Made by a program: the position numbers and the translations under genes
Shown here: piece after piece, positions 34,853 through 43,299 of the stretch
Layout of the letters: every line of letters starts with the position of its first letter
Position numbering within the stretch: position 1 is the first letter of the stretch
Assembly (NCBI RefSeq): GCF_028623165.1
Contig: NZ_CP117768.1
Span: 5,894,001-5,958,000, forward strand
Source of the DNA: Nostoc sp. UHCC 0926
Lineage (GTDB): Bacteria; Cyanobacteriota; Cyanobacteriia; Cyanobacteriales; Nostocaceae
Reading direction: 5' to 3'
DNA: 64,000 nt
Notes under the pieces: generated by a model
Databases searched by the model: none
The model's input: only the letters and a program-made list of their open reading frames with translations
Told to the model about the DNA's origin: nothing

Positions 34853-36784
34853 CTAAAAGTTTTCAATGACTACAGGTTCGACTGATTCAGCAATTTCAAA
34901 GTCGAAAATTCGTGAGTAAAAGTAGAGTTCTGCTGACAAAGAACGTTTGATATTTGGGGCTTTGCGGAAGCCATGTTCTTCAGCCTCAAAAGGAAGATAA
35001 GCCACAGGTACACCTTTAGTTCGCAGTGCTGTAACCATTGCTTCAGTTTGGTTGGGCGGAACCACTCGATCTTCTAATCCTTGGAAAAAAATCACTGGAC
35101 AGGCTAGACGATCACTAAAGTTAATTGGCGATCGCTGTTGATAAATCTGACGCTGTTGTGGGTAAGCGCCAACCAGACGATCCAAGTACCGCGATTCAAA
35201 TTTATGTGTATCCCGGACTAAAGCTTCCAAGTCGCTGACACCAAAATAGCTGGCTCCTGCTTTAAAAGTATCTCGGAAAGTCAAGGCACAAAGCGTTGTG
35301 TAACCACCTGCACTACCACCAGAAATTGCCAGGCGATCGCCGTCTACATCTCCCCGTTCCACCAAGTAACGCGCACCAAAAACACAATCATCTACATCTA
35401 CAATTCCCCACTGTCCATCAAGTCGTTGCCGATACTCCCGCCCGTAACCTGTACTACCACCATAATTTACATCCAGAACCGCTATACCTCGGCTAGTCCA
35501 ATACTGAACGCTAAAACTGAGGCTACTAGAAGTTGCTGCGGTGGGCCCACCGTGGCTTTTGACAATCAAAGGCGGTTTTTCGCCCGCAGGAGCAGTATAA
35601 TCAAGGTTTTGAGGTGAGTAGAAAAGGGCGTGTGCTGTTTTGCCATCAGCTGTTTCGTACTCAATGGCTTCAGGGAGAGAAAGATAACCAGCATCAATAG
35701 TTACATCGCTGGAACGCCGTAGTACTTCCAGCTTTTTGGTTGTCAAATCCAGACGGATAATAGCTGCCAACTCAGTTGGAGAACTTCCGCGAAAAACCAC
35801 CTGTTTAGAGGTGGCGTGGAGAGAACTAATGTCTGTGTAGGGCGTATTTATTGGTTCTAGTTGACCTGTTACTGTGTCAAGGCTAGCTAAATACCAAATA
35901 CCTTGCTGGGTATAAGTACAAATAATCCGGTTAGCAGATTCAAAAGCATAAGTGGACATCCCAAAATTCCATTGCGGCTGACCAAACTCCGCTTTGATTT
36001 GAGTTAGCGCTTCTACATTTTCATCTTGCCAACGATATATATTCCACCAACCTGTACGGTCAGAAATAAAGTATAATTTGCCATCCGGCGACCACTCTGG
36101 CTGAAAGATAGATTCATCTAAATCGCCAGCAATTTTTTGAATATTTCCTAAACAACCATCTGCTTTTAATTCCCCAACCCATAGTTCAGTGCTATCCCAA
36201 GGCATATTAGGATGGTTCCAAGTCAGCCAAGCTAATCGTAAACCATCGGGACTAAGGCGAGGCGAAGCATAAAAGTCATTTCCAGATACTAATACTTGGA
36301 TTTTGTGATCTCCGTCTAATTCCACGCCGACTAGAGTATTGATCGCCTCATTTGCAGCATCAGTGTGATCTTCGTACACGCAAATAATTCGGTTGTGTTG
36401 GCGGTCAAAAATACCATCTGCATAGCGTGTGGCTGCTGACGGGGTGATGGCTTGCGGCTGTGTATCAGTATCCTGACGATATAGGCGTTGGTCAATAAAG
36501 TTAGAAAAGTAAACACTGCCATCTACCACAAGAAAAGAACTGCCACCATATTCATGCACACGGGTACGCACGTTGAAGGGAGTAGGTGTGATATCAGAAA
36601 TTTCACCATTTGCATCCCGGCGGACTACGACATTTCTACCTTGCTCTGACGGTCGCAGCTCGCTCCAGTAAATATCTTCGCCATCGAGAGCAATTTGTCC
36701 CAACCCAATTGTCCGTGCGGTAATTAAGTCTGTTGTGATGGGTGATCGCCAAGATCCGTAAGATACTACCTCTGGTTTAATCAC
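34853..36784 (-). CDS. S9 family prolyl-oligopeptidase-like peptidase
   Basis: A 643-residue serine peptidase with an N-terminal beta-propeller (repeated SPDG motifs at about 178-181 and 232-235) and a C-terminal alpha/beta hydrolase domain. The triad is visible: Ser491 in SGGSAGGY, Asp572 in QGLEDRVVPP and His604 in EEHGFR. GGSTGYGREYRQR before the nucleophile is typical of the acylaminoacyl-peptidase-like branch. No signal peptide, so it acts in the cytoplasm on short peptides. Stands alone. Confidence 0.92.
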   Translation of the reverse strand: MIKPEVVSYGSWRSPITTDLITARTIGLGQIALDGEDIYWSELRPSEQGRNVVVRRDANGEISDITPTPFNVRTRVHEYGGSSFLVVDGSVYFSNFIDQRLYRQDTDTQPQAITPSAATRYADGIFDRQHNRIICVYEDHTDAANEAINTLVGVELDGDHKIQVLVSGNDFYASPRLSPDGLRLAWLTWNHPNMPWDSTELWVGELKADGCLGNIQKIAGDLDESIFQPEWSPDGKLYFISDRTGWWNIYRWQDENVEALTQIKAEFGQPQWNFGMSTYAFESANRIICTYTQQGIWYLASLDTVTGQLEPINTPYTDISSLHATSKQVVFRGSSPTELAAIIRLDLTTKKLEVLRRSSDVTIDAGYLSLPEAIEYETADGKTAHALFYSPQNLDYTAPAGEKPPLIVKSHGGPTAATSSSLSFSVQYWTSRGIAVLDVNYGGSTGYGREYRQRLDGQWGIVDVDDCVFGARYLVERGDVDGDRLAISGGSAGGYTTLCALTFRDTFKAGASYFGVSDLEALVRDTHKFESRYLDRLVGAYPQQRQIYQQRSPINFSDRLACPVIFFQGLEDRVVPPNQTEAMVTALRTKGVPVAYLPFEAEEHGFRKAPNIKRSLSAELYFYSRIFDFEIAESVEPVVIENF

Positions 36785-36898
36785 GCTCTATTCTGCTCCC
36801 TGCTTCCAAGAATTATGCATTGTGTGTAGAGGCAAAACTCACGCACACCCACTTATACTAATTCATAATACTTGGTAATTATCACTCAACTGTAACTG

Positions 36899-37693
36899 CT
36901 AATTTTGTAACCGAAATATCTCAGAAATTAACAATGTAAATGTCCCTGAACGATCATATTTAGCAGTAAGGCGTTTATACTCATTTTCGGCAACCACTTT
37001 TCCGGCTACTATCTCAAACCCCTCTCCCACACGCAACTTTTTAGGAATATTCACAACGACACCATCGGGTAAGTAAAAAGTGTCATTCTTCCCATTAGTG
37101 GGATCTAAAATAATCTCGCGAATTTCTTCTGCATCTGAAACTTTTAAATCAGAGGTGATAGATTCTTTTGTGCCAATCCAACTTCCTGACAGACTGGTTA
37201 TTTCCTTGCTTGTTCTGCTGTCAGGAAAACTATTTAAATGTTCGCGCAGATGTAGAATTTTCTCTAAATCACCATTCTCTGTATAAATACTACCTATGCT
37301 AGTATTCCAATCTTTATGCTTTAAAAATAACTCAACTGAGAAACTGCGTCCCGATTCCAGTTTTTTGGGAACCCAAGTACTGGAACCATAATCAACAAGA
37401 GCTAATGCCCTTTTAGATGGGTCTGCTGGATGCAATAATCCATCAGGCTGATTACAAGTTTCCTTCTCAATTTGCCATTGTTTTTCTAGCGTACTTCCGT
37501 CTGGTGAAGGGAACTGATTTGTGTGAGTAATTACCGTTTTATCGGCATTGGGACGCAAATTTCTGATACCTTGAGAAGACTTGATGACTTCTTTTTCTGG
37601 GGAGTAAACAGTCCATATACCATACATAGACTGGCCTTCTGTGGGGAGGTATCCAAATAATTTTTCCCAGTGTTGCTCTTGGAGATGCGTCAT
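36899..37693 (-). CDS. DUF3598 family protein
   Basis: A 264-residue protein that matches the cyanobacterial DUF3598 pattern (HWEKLFGYLPTEGQSMYGIW near the N-terminus; a C-terminal lipocalin-like strand set ending in TLLISEIFRL). Related proteins include lipocalin-like folds. The ATG at 37693 is chosen because the upstream in-frame extension to 37813 has no family similarity. No operon partner. Confidence 0.65.
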   Translation of the reverse strand: MTHLQEQHWEKLFGYLPTEGQSMYGIWTVYSPEKEVIKSSQGIRNLRPNADKTVITHTNQFPSPDGSTLEKQWQIEKETCNQPDGLLHPADPSKRALALVDYGSSTWVPKKLESGRSFSVELFLKHKDWNTSIGSIYTENGDLEKILHLREHLNSFPDSRTSKEITSLSGSWIGTKESITSDLKVSDAEEIREIILDPTNGKNDTFYLPDGVVVNIPKKLRVGEGFEIVAGKVVAENEYKRLTAKYDRSGTFTLLISEIFRLQN

Positions 37694-37860
37694 TTTTTTA
37701 AGTATAAGTAAATGTTGCAGCTTTGACCTCACAATACCTTTGCCAGAAACAAAGGTGTATCTAACTTTTTGCCGAAACAGCCCAAGACAAGCGTATGCTT
37801 GGCTGTTAAGCAAGTTGTCACCACTTCAGGAGCTATCACCCTGAATTTAGAAGCTGTCGT

Positions 37861-37960
37861 TACTAAAATCACGATTTTTTTCTTAAAGTCACGATTTTTT
37901 GCTTAAAATCACGATTTTTTTCTTAAAGTCGTGAGTTTTTTCTTAAAATCACGATTTTTT
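37861..37960. repeat. 20-bp tandem repeat array 5
   Basis: Five imperfect units alternate TCTTAAAGTC/TCTTAAAATC with ACGATTTTTT. Each includes the dyad AAAATCACGATTTT or a variant. The array lies upstream of the DUF3598 gene. Confidence 0.85.
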
Positions 37961-38008
37961 ACAAGACTTGGAAGATAAAGAATATTACGCCATGTACGAC
38001 TTGCTCTC

Positions 38009-38080
38009 AAACCTAACCCCCAACCCTACAAGGGTTGGGGAGCAAAAACCAAAGCCTCTCAGGAGTGGGGGAGAGGAATG
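38009..38080. repeat. Dispersed CCTAACCCCC-type repeat
   Basis: AACCTAACCCCCAACCC with GGGTTGGGG, then the companion AAAGCCTCTCAGGAGTGGGG found also near 54300 and 57920. Confidence 0.55.
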
Positions 38081-38131
38081 GAAGCAAAGTTCCAAGAATA
38101 AGTTGCACATCGCGTAAGGTATTGACCTCAG

Positions 38132-38497
38132 TTACTCATTTTCGATCAGAACTGTAACAGCAGCGATCGCAATCAACATTTCGTCATTTTTATCGTTGAG
38201 TTCGGGAATCGCCCGCCCTTGAACTATCATCCCCCCAGATTCTACGGTGAGACTTTTCCGACCAAATGGTAGGACAGCTAATACCTCTTCTTCTCTAACT
38301 TGTTCTGGATATGGTACTGCTACCTGAACTTCTATAATCATTTCATTGGGGTGACTTAAACCTGCTACCTCCCAAACACCAGGTAAAGCATTGTGAGCGA
38401 TCGCATTCCGTACTGCCCTAGATGCTGCTACTGTCGGTTCTTGTCCATGCTGATCTATTCCCATTCCCATCTCAATAATCAATCGTTTACGTGCCAT
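38132..38497 (-). CDS. Lin0512 family protein
   Basis: A 121-residue protein of the conserved Lin0512 family of unknown function. Recognisable parts: KRLIIEMGMGIDQHGQEPT, AASRAVRNAIAHNALPG and VQVAVPYPEQV. The ATG at 38497, with GAAGGT in front, is preferred to 38521. Such proteins are small and cytoplasmic. Role unknown. Confidence 0.75.
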   Translation of the reverse strand: MARKRLIIEMGMGIDQHGQEPTVAASRAVRNAIAHNALPGVWEVAGLSHPNEMIIEVQVAVPYPEQVREEEVLAVLPFGRKSLTVESGGMIVQGRAIPELNDKNDEMLIAIAAVTVLIENE

Positions 38498-38765
38498 TAC
38501 TACCTTCGGTAAATCCTGCACCTTTCACTTTATCTTTCTTAGGCAATAAGTAAGCTGGCACAATAAAATCAAAATATGTGAAGAAAAGTAAACAAGACTC
38601 AAACCCCTTTTCCCCCTGCCCCCTGCCTTGTCCCAACGATAATTATTTACGCCAACCTACTTATCGCCGCCAAAATCGGTATCAAGATGTATTTTCAAGG
38701 GGATTTATCGTGTTGAATTTCTTTTTTTGATAATTATAATTTTTGCCTCCTGCCTCCTACCTCCT

Positions 38766-39134
38766 TCACAGCAGATGCTGCAAGCGACTTAGACGTTCTG
38801 AGTAACTTTTCATCACCTTTAAGGCAAACACAGGTGTTTCCTGAACGGCAAACAGGAACCCGTTCTCATCAAGGAAACCCAGTTTGCTATCCACCTTGGC
38901 AATAGCTGTGTAAGTTCTATTTTGGATTCCTATAAGTACCGCGATACCAAAAACTTCGCCTGTCTCAATGGTTTCTACAACTTTGCTATTGACTAATATA
39001 TCCACCTCTCCTTCCAGAATGCCGTACATTTCATCTCCAGACTGTCCTTCTTCAAAGATGACTTGGCCTGCTGAAAACACTTTAGGGTCGGATTGTTTTT
39101 GAAAGATACTGACTGTTACTACAGGACTTAACAT
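38766..39134 (-). CDS. Cyclic nucleotide-binding domain protein
   Basis: A 122-residue single-domain protein with the cNMP-binding beta-barrel: VFSAGQVIFEEGQSGDEMYG, ILEGEVDILV, and ETIETGEVFGIAVLIGIQNR. The phosphate-binding cassette (usually GE-[LI]-A-L...R-x-A) is here GEVFGIAVLIGIQNRTYTAIA, so the match is not perfect and binding is uncertain. No DNA-binding part is attached. The start at M18 of a longer frame (39134) gives the domain edge; the longer form reaches 39185 inside a direct repeat. Confidence 0.75.
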   Translation of the reverse strand: MLSPVVTVSIFQKQSDPKVFSAGQVIFEEGQSGDEMYGILEGEVDILVNSKVVETIETGEVFGIAVLIGIQNRTYTAIAKVDSKLGFLDENGFLFAVQETPVFALKVMKSYSERLSRLQHLL

Positions 39135-39162
39135 TAGAGCAACCCCAAAATTATTTGTTTTT

Positions 39163-39236
39163 AAACGAAACCTTTGGATAGGCAATACGATAACCCAGAA
39201 AAGTATACTACTTTCTGTTGATTAACTCTCAACCTC
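39163..39236. repeat. Direct repeat, left copy
   Basis: AAACGAAACCTTTGGATAG and, after 13 unlike bases, a 42-base block starting CCAGAAAAGTATACTACTTT. The right copy at 43017-43089 matches the first 19 bases exactly and the 42-base block at 41 positions. Confidence 0.85.
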
Positions 39237-39250
39237 CTTTCCATTGTTCT

Positions 39251-39279
39251 CTCCTTCCCATGCTCCGCATGGGAAGGAG
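39251..39279. repeat. 13-bp hairpin
   Basis: CTCCTTCCCATGC and GCATGGGAAGGAG with a 3-base loop, about 155 bp behind the multicopper oxidase stop. No T-run follows. Confidence 0.6.
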
Positions 39280-39432
39280 GAAAGCCTCATCAAGCTAGGT
39301 TTTTAGGACTTGTGTGTACACCGTAGCAAGCTTGCGAGAGGGACAGACAAGGAAGGGGAAGCTAAACACCCCGTAGCTTTGTCGGGGAGGGGCATTTGTA
39401 AGAGGTTCTTTAAGGATTATTGAATTGGTGTT

Positions 39433-41241
39433 CTAGGGAGTTGCCACAACTTGAAAGGGTCGCATCATATCGAAGTCTTCGTGTTCTAGGATGTGACAGT
39501 GCCAGAGATAATACCCCGGTTTGTCGAAGGTGGCAATAATGCGAACAACTTCACCTGGGTTAACAACTACGGTGTCTTTCCAACCTTTCTCATAAAGTGG
39601 TGGAGGCTCAGGATTGCCTATTAGGCCAGCATTTTGTAGAAATAGCTTAGTCTTACGAGGGTCTTTGATAATTGGGACTGCACTGCCAGCAAAATTCTGT
39701 CGATTTAGAATCAGAAAGGAAACCAAGTGCAAGTGAATTGGGTGTGGCTCTTGTGTTGTGTTGTATAATTCCCAAACTTCAGTTGTGCCGAGTTTTGGTT
39801 TCTCAGTAGTTGGCTCGTCATAGCGCAATGAGCCGTCTGCCAATGTACCTTGCTCTAGCAGCTTGCGACCGAATTCATCCTTATTCTCAAAAAGAACCAG
39901 TTGCCGAGTCAGTCCGGTTTGAGCAGGAGGTATTATCTTGTCAGGTAGCAAACGTGTTGTCAGTCCATCACTTTCATTGGTATCGACTGTAGCATTTGGA
40001 ACATTTGAAAGTGGTTGCTCGACTGCAATCTTCATTATCTGACCTGTAAGCTCGGAATCGGCTTTATCATCAAAGTTCCTGATGATGAACTCTTTTCCCG
40101 AATCGCCAGTGAAGTCAACAATCACATCAGCGCGTTCACCTGGAGCAAGAACTAAATTTTCAAGCACGACTGGTTTTTCTAATAAGCCTTGCTCGGTGCC
40201 GATTTCGTAAAACTTTTCCTTTGAGTCGTTGAAATTTAAGTTGTAAAAACGCGAATTTGAACCGTTTGCCAAACGTAAACGGTACTTTCTCGGTTCGACC
40301 GCCAGCTTTGGCCATGCCATACCATTTACTAGGATGAAATCACCATAGAAATTGGGCACTACACTTGGATATAAAGTATCTGGATAATTTGAACCAGGTG
40401 GGTAATAAAGCTGACCCTTGGCAGTGAAATCCCGATCCTGGATGATGAGTTCTTTCTCGTGGTTACCACTGGGCAAAATGTTGCGATTGATCAGATTAAT
40501 CTCGTTGTTATCCCTTAGTAGGTAGAAGCCTGCAAGACCAGCGTATACACTTAAACGATTGTTACTGAGAATGTGGTCGTGATACCAGAGTGTTGCTGCC
40601 CGCCTGTTGTCATTTGCATAACTGTAGTTCTTTTTAACCCAACTGGGTCCGGTTTGGGAAAAATCTTGTGTAAACCAAGCTTCGGAATATCCATCGCTAG
40701 TCCACTCAGTATGACCGCCATGTACATGCGTCACTGTAGGTACAAGCCCTTTTTGGAGAGCGTTTTCAAGCGATTTTGTAATGATGCTCTTGTCTACTGG
40801 GAAAATATGTCCGGTTTTTGGTAGTTTGTTGTCCCACAGCACTTCAATCGGTACGTCTTTTCGCGCCACGAATGTGGAACCTGGGTAAGTAACAGCCTTT
40901 TGCCCTTTTAAGCCATATCCCCAAACTGTTGTATTCAAGCGTGCATCATCGCCTGTACCATATATGCCATCTGCACCAGGACTGCTATATAATCCAAGCC
41001 ATTGCTTAGTTTCTCTCATCTCTACATCGAAGTGACCACCCTTTGTAGCATCTATCCTTGCTGGAGACGGCAATGAATTGATGAACTTCGGTTGAGTTCT
41101 TGGATCTAGCCGCGAATCAGCAGCCATAGTTAAACTCAATTTGGAAAAGATGATTCCAGCCAGTAGTGTTACAATAAAGACAAAGGCGAGATACAGTTTG
41201 AAGTTTCGCCTCCACTTACTCAGCAACAACTTGCTAGTCAT
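39433..41241 (-). CDS. Multicopper oxidase (CotA/bilirubin-oxidase-like)
   Basis: A 602-residue exported copper oxidase. The N-terminus (about 1-41) is a signal sequence (LYLAFVFIVTLLAGIIFSKL, AA-D). All four copper motifs are present: HVHGGH, WYHDHI, HPIHLHL and WHCHILEHEDFDMM, giving T1 and T2/T3 sites. It most resembles three-domain CotA/BOD-type oxidases that use O2 to oxidise phenolics, metals or bilin-like compounds. It lies in a segment bounded by direct repeats together with a TnpB element, so recent gain is possible. Confidence 0.9.
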   Translation of the reverse strand: MTSKLLLSKWRRNFKLYLAFVFIVTLLAGIIFSKLSLTMAADSRLDPRTQPKFINSLPSPARIDATKGGHFDVEMRETKQWLGLYSSPGADGIYGTGDDARLNTTVWGYGLKGQKAVTYPGSTFVARKDVPIEVLWDNKLPKTGHIFPVDKSIITKSLENALQKGLVPTVTHVHGGHTEWTSDGYSEAWFTQDFSQTGPSWVKKNYSYANDNRRAATLWYHDHILSNNRLSVYAGLAGFYLLRDNNEINLINRNILPSGNHEKELIIQDRDFTAKGQLYYPPGSNYPDTLYPSVVPNFYGDFILVNGMAWPKLAVEPRKYRLRLANGSNSRFYNLNFNDSKEKFYEIGTEQGLLEKPVVLENLVLAPGERADVIVDFTGDSGKEFIIRNFDDKADSELTGQIMKIAVEQPLSNVPNATVDTNESDGLTTRLLPDKIIPPAQTGLTRQLVLFENKDEFGRKLLEQGTLADGSLRYDEPTTEKPKLGTTEVWELYNTTQEPHPIHLHLVSFLILNRQNFAGSAVPIIKDPRKTKLFLQNAGLIGNPEPPPLYEKGWKDTVVVNPGEVVRIIATFDKPGYYLWHCHILEHEDFDMMRPFQVVATP

Positions 41242-41363
41242 AATTAATCTACTCCTTTAAAAATTCTTATTGATAGTAAGCTAGTGGATATCCAATTAAA
41301 AAATGCTGCTCCTGCCTTTTTGCTAGGAATGATTTTACCTCTACTTAAATAAAATTACGTGAA

Positions 41364-41395
41364 TTTCACTTAAGTTACGTATAACTTAAGTGAAA
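41364..41395. promoter_or_regulatory. 14-bp perfect dyad upstream of the oxidase
   Basis: TTTCACTTAAGTTA and TAACTTAAGTGAAA around CGTA, 123 bp before the multicopper oxidase start. It could bind a dimeric regulator of that gene; it could also be a terminator-like hairpin without a T-run. Confidence 0.4.
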
Positions 41396-41462
41396 CTAAA
41401 AAAAAATGATTTATTTTTTGCAATACATGACTTTTTTTTTAGCTAAAACAAAAAGAAGCCTC

Positions 41463-41484
41463 TCACCTACCCGAAGGGAGGTGA
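41463..41484 (-). terminator. Probable terminator of the small RHH gene
   Basis: On the minus strand TCACCT, CCC, TTC, GGG, AGGTGA form a stem, followed by GAGGCTTCTTTTTGTTTT. It lies 44 bases behind the stop of the gene at 41528-41704. Confidence 0.5.
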
Positions 41485-41527
41485 CGAGATGAATTTTTGG
41501 GCAATGACGAATTGACCTACAACCAAT

Positions 41528-41704
41528 TCAATCCGCAGGATTGACAGGGCAGGGGGTCGATGAGGAATTGCCATTTTTAACTTCTAGTGAATCTATAAAA
41601 TCTTCTATTACATGAGTCATGGTTTTATCGTTTTGAGCAGAGTATAGGCGTAGTTTATTTAATCTACGCTCTGATATCCTTAAATTTAATGCTTTGTTTT
41701 TCAT
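41528..41704 (-). CDS. Small ribbon-helix-helix-like protein divergent to tnpB
   Basis: A 58-residue protein (MKNKALNLRISERRLNKLRL, then SAQNDKTMTHVIEDFIDSLE) with the short strand and two helices of RHH DNA-binding proteins. It is divergent from tnpB, the two starts being 67 bp apart. RHH proteins in this position are often seen with cyanobacterial TnpB elements, so it may control the shared promoter. It is too short for most gene finders. Confidence 0.7.
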   Translation of the reverse strand: MKNKALNLRISERRLNKLRLYSAQNDKTMTHVIEDFIDSLEVKNGNSSSTPCPVNPAD

Positions 41705-41770
41705 GAATGCCTACACATTGTCTTTACGTTTATGTTATTCTATTTGTCGGTCGAAAAACAAAGGACAAAA

Positions 41771-42943
41771 ATGATAATTTCATACCAATACAAAATTAAA
41801 CCCACTGCATTGCAGTCAGAAAAAATTGATAAGACTTTGGAAATGCTACGTTGTCAATACAATTATCTGCTTGCTCAAAGGTTTGACTGGTATGAGCTTT
41901 GGGGTTGCCCTATCGATAGATGTCCTTTAATTTGTCACCTACCAAAGTTAAAGGAACAACCTAACTATTACAACCAGAAAGCATCCCTAACTCAGCTCAA
42001 AATAGATAGACCCTGGTACAAACAGATTCATTCTCAAGTTCTACAGGAAGTTCCCAAAAAAGTTGAACTGGCTTTTAATAGATGGTTAAAAGGTGATGTT
42101 AACGGTAAAAAATCTGGTAGACCTAGATTCAAAGGAGTTGGTCAATACAAAACATTTACATATTCCCAATTTAAGAGTCATCATTTTGTCAACAACAGAA
42201 TAACGCTCTCAAAGATTGGGGATATTAAGGTGATTGTTCATCGTCCAATACCTGACGGATTTGATATCAAAACTGTATCTGTCACGAAGAAAGCAGATGG
42301 CTATTATGTCACCTTAAGCCTTGATGATAAAACAGTTCCAACTATTAAACCTGATTTTGACGCTAACAATATTGTAGGAATTGATGTTGGGCTGATAGAT
42401 TTTTATGTTGCCTCTGACAATACCAGAATTGCTGCACCAAAACATCTAAGCAAGGCTGAACGTAAATTAAAGTCAGTACAGCGAAGGGTATCAAGACGTA
42501 AAAAGGGTTCTAATCGTCGCAAAAAAGCAATTATAAAATTAGGTAAACAACATAAAAAAGTTGCTGATACCCGCAAAGACTTTCATTTTAAGACTGCTAA
42601 TAACCTACTCAAAAAGTATGATGTTGTCGCAGTAGAAAAATTGAATATCAAAGGACTCGCTAAAACAAAACTGGCTAAAAGTATCAATGACGCTGGTTGG
42701 GGACAATTTATAACCATACTTTCAAACAAAGCCGAAAACGCTGGTTTAAAAGTAATAGCTGTAAATCCAAACGGTACAAGCCAAGAATGCTCTAGCTGTG
42801 GACATAAAGTTAAAAAGCCATTATCTCAAAGGATGCACAATTGCCCTGTATGTCATACGAGTTTGTGCAGGGATCTGAATGCCTCTTTTAACATAAAGGC
42901 GCGTGGGACACACGCCCTCAAAGCTCAATTAATGTCCTCATAG
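41771..42943 (+). CDS. tnpB: TnpB RNA-guided endonuclease (IS605/IS200-type)
   Basis: A 390-residue TnpB. RuvC residues are all present: Asp205 in GIDVGL, Glu289 in AVEKLNIKG, Asp368 in CRDLNA. The zinc finger is Cys340, Cys343, Cys358, Cys361 (ECSSCG, NCPVC). ATG at 41771 follows AAAGGAC. No tnpA is found nearby, so the element cannot move by itself. TnpB uses an RNA from the element's right end to guide DNA cutting; the intact active site suggests it still works. The RHH gene is divergent. Confidence 0.93.
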   Translation: MIISYQYKIKPTALQSEKIDKTLEMLRCQYNYLLAQRFDWYELWGCPIDRCPLICHLPKLKEQPNYYNQKASLTQLKIDRPWYKQIHSQVLQEVPKKVELAFNRWLKGDVNGKKSGRPRFKGVGQYKTFTYSQFKSHHFVNNRITLSKIGDIKVIVHRPIPDGFDIKTVSVTKKADGYYVTLSLDDKTVPTIKPDFDANNIVGIDVGLIDFYVASDNTRIAAPKHLSKAERKLKSVQRRVSRRKKGSNRRKKAIIKLGKQHKKVADTRKDFHFKTANNLLKKYDVVAVEKLNIKGLAKTKLAKSINDAGWGQFITILSNKAENAGLKVIAVNPNGTSQECSSCGHKVKKPLSQRMHNCPVCHTSLCRDLNASFNIKARGTHALKAQLMSS

Positions 42944-42999
42944 AGGAGTCGTTGAGAAGCCCACACTCACCGTCGATAGGAGTGTGTGGAGTATGTCAC
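42880..42999 (+). ncRNA. Putative omega RNA / right end of the TnpB element
   Basis: The sequence after the tnpB stop reads GAGAAGCCCACACTCACC, a short loop, then AGGAGTGTGTGGAGTATG and TCAC, which is the hairpin and end typical of cyanobacterial IS605-family elements. By family knowledge the RNA starts within the tnpB 3' part and its guide comes from the flank, here from position 43000 (GGAATGTTCTTCTAATC). The 5' end given is approximate. Confidence 0.6.
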
Positions 43000-43016
43000 G
43001 GAATGTTCTTCTAATC

Positions 43017-43089
43017 AAACGAAACCTTTGGATAGTTTTAGGCGAATCCAGAAAAATATACTACTTTCTGTTGATTAACTCTCAACCTC
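43017..43089. repeat. Direct repeat, right copy
   Basis: Matches the left copy at 39163-39236 in order and orientation. It begins 18 bases after the end of the TnpB element and lies 210 bp before ileS. Confidence 0.85.
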
Positions 43090-43299
43090 TGCAAAATTCC
43101 TGATTAGTTCCCTAATCGCCTAGAAGCGTTGCAGCTAACTAGCAAGGTTTGCCGAATTGAAGCGAGTGCCCTATCGCCGCCAAATCAATAGATTATGGCG
43201 GGAGCCTTCTCTCGGAAAAAGGTAAACCAGCATATTTTGGTTTTCATGCCATCTTCTATAATTGATAAAACCTGCACACCTAATTCTAGGCATGAGACT

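Noticed and set aside
43195..43299. Longer ileS start at 43195
   Set aside because: The 35 extra residues have no family similarity; GTG 43300 gives the usual N-terminus.
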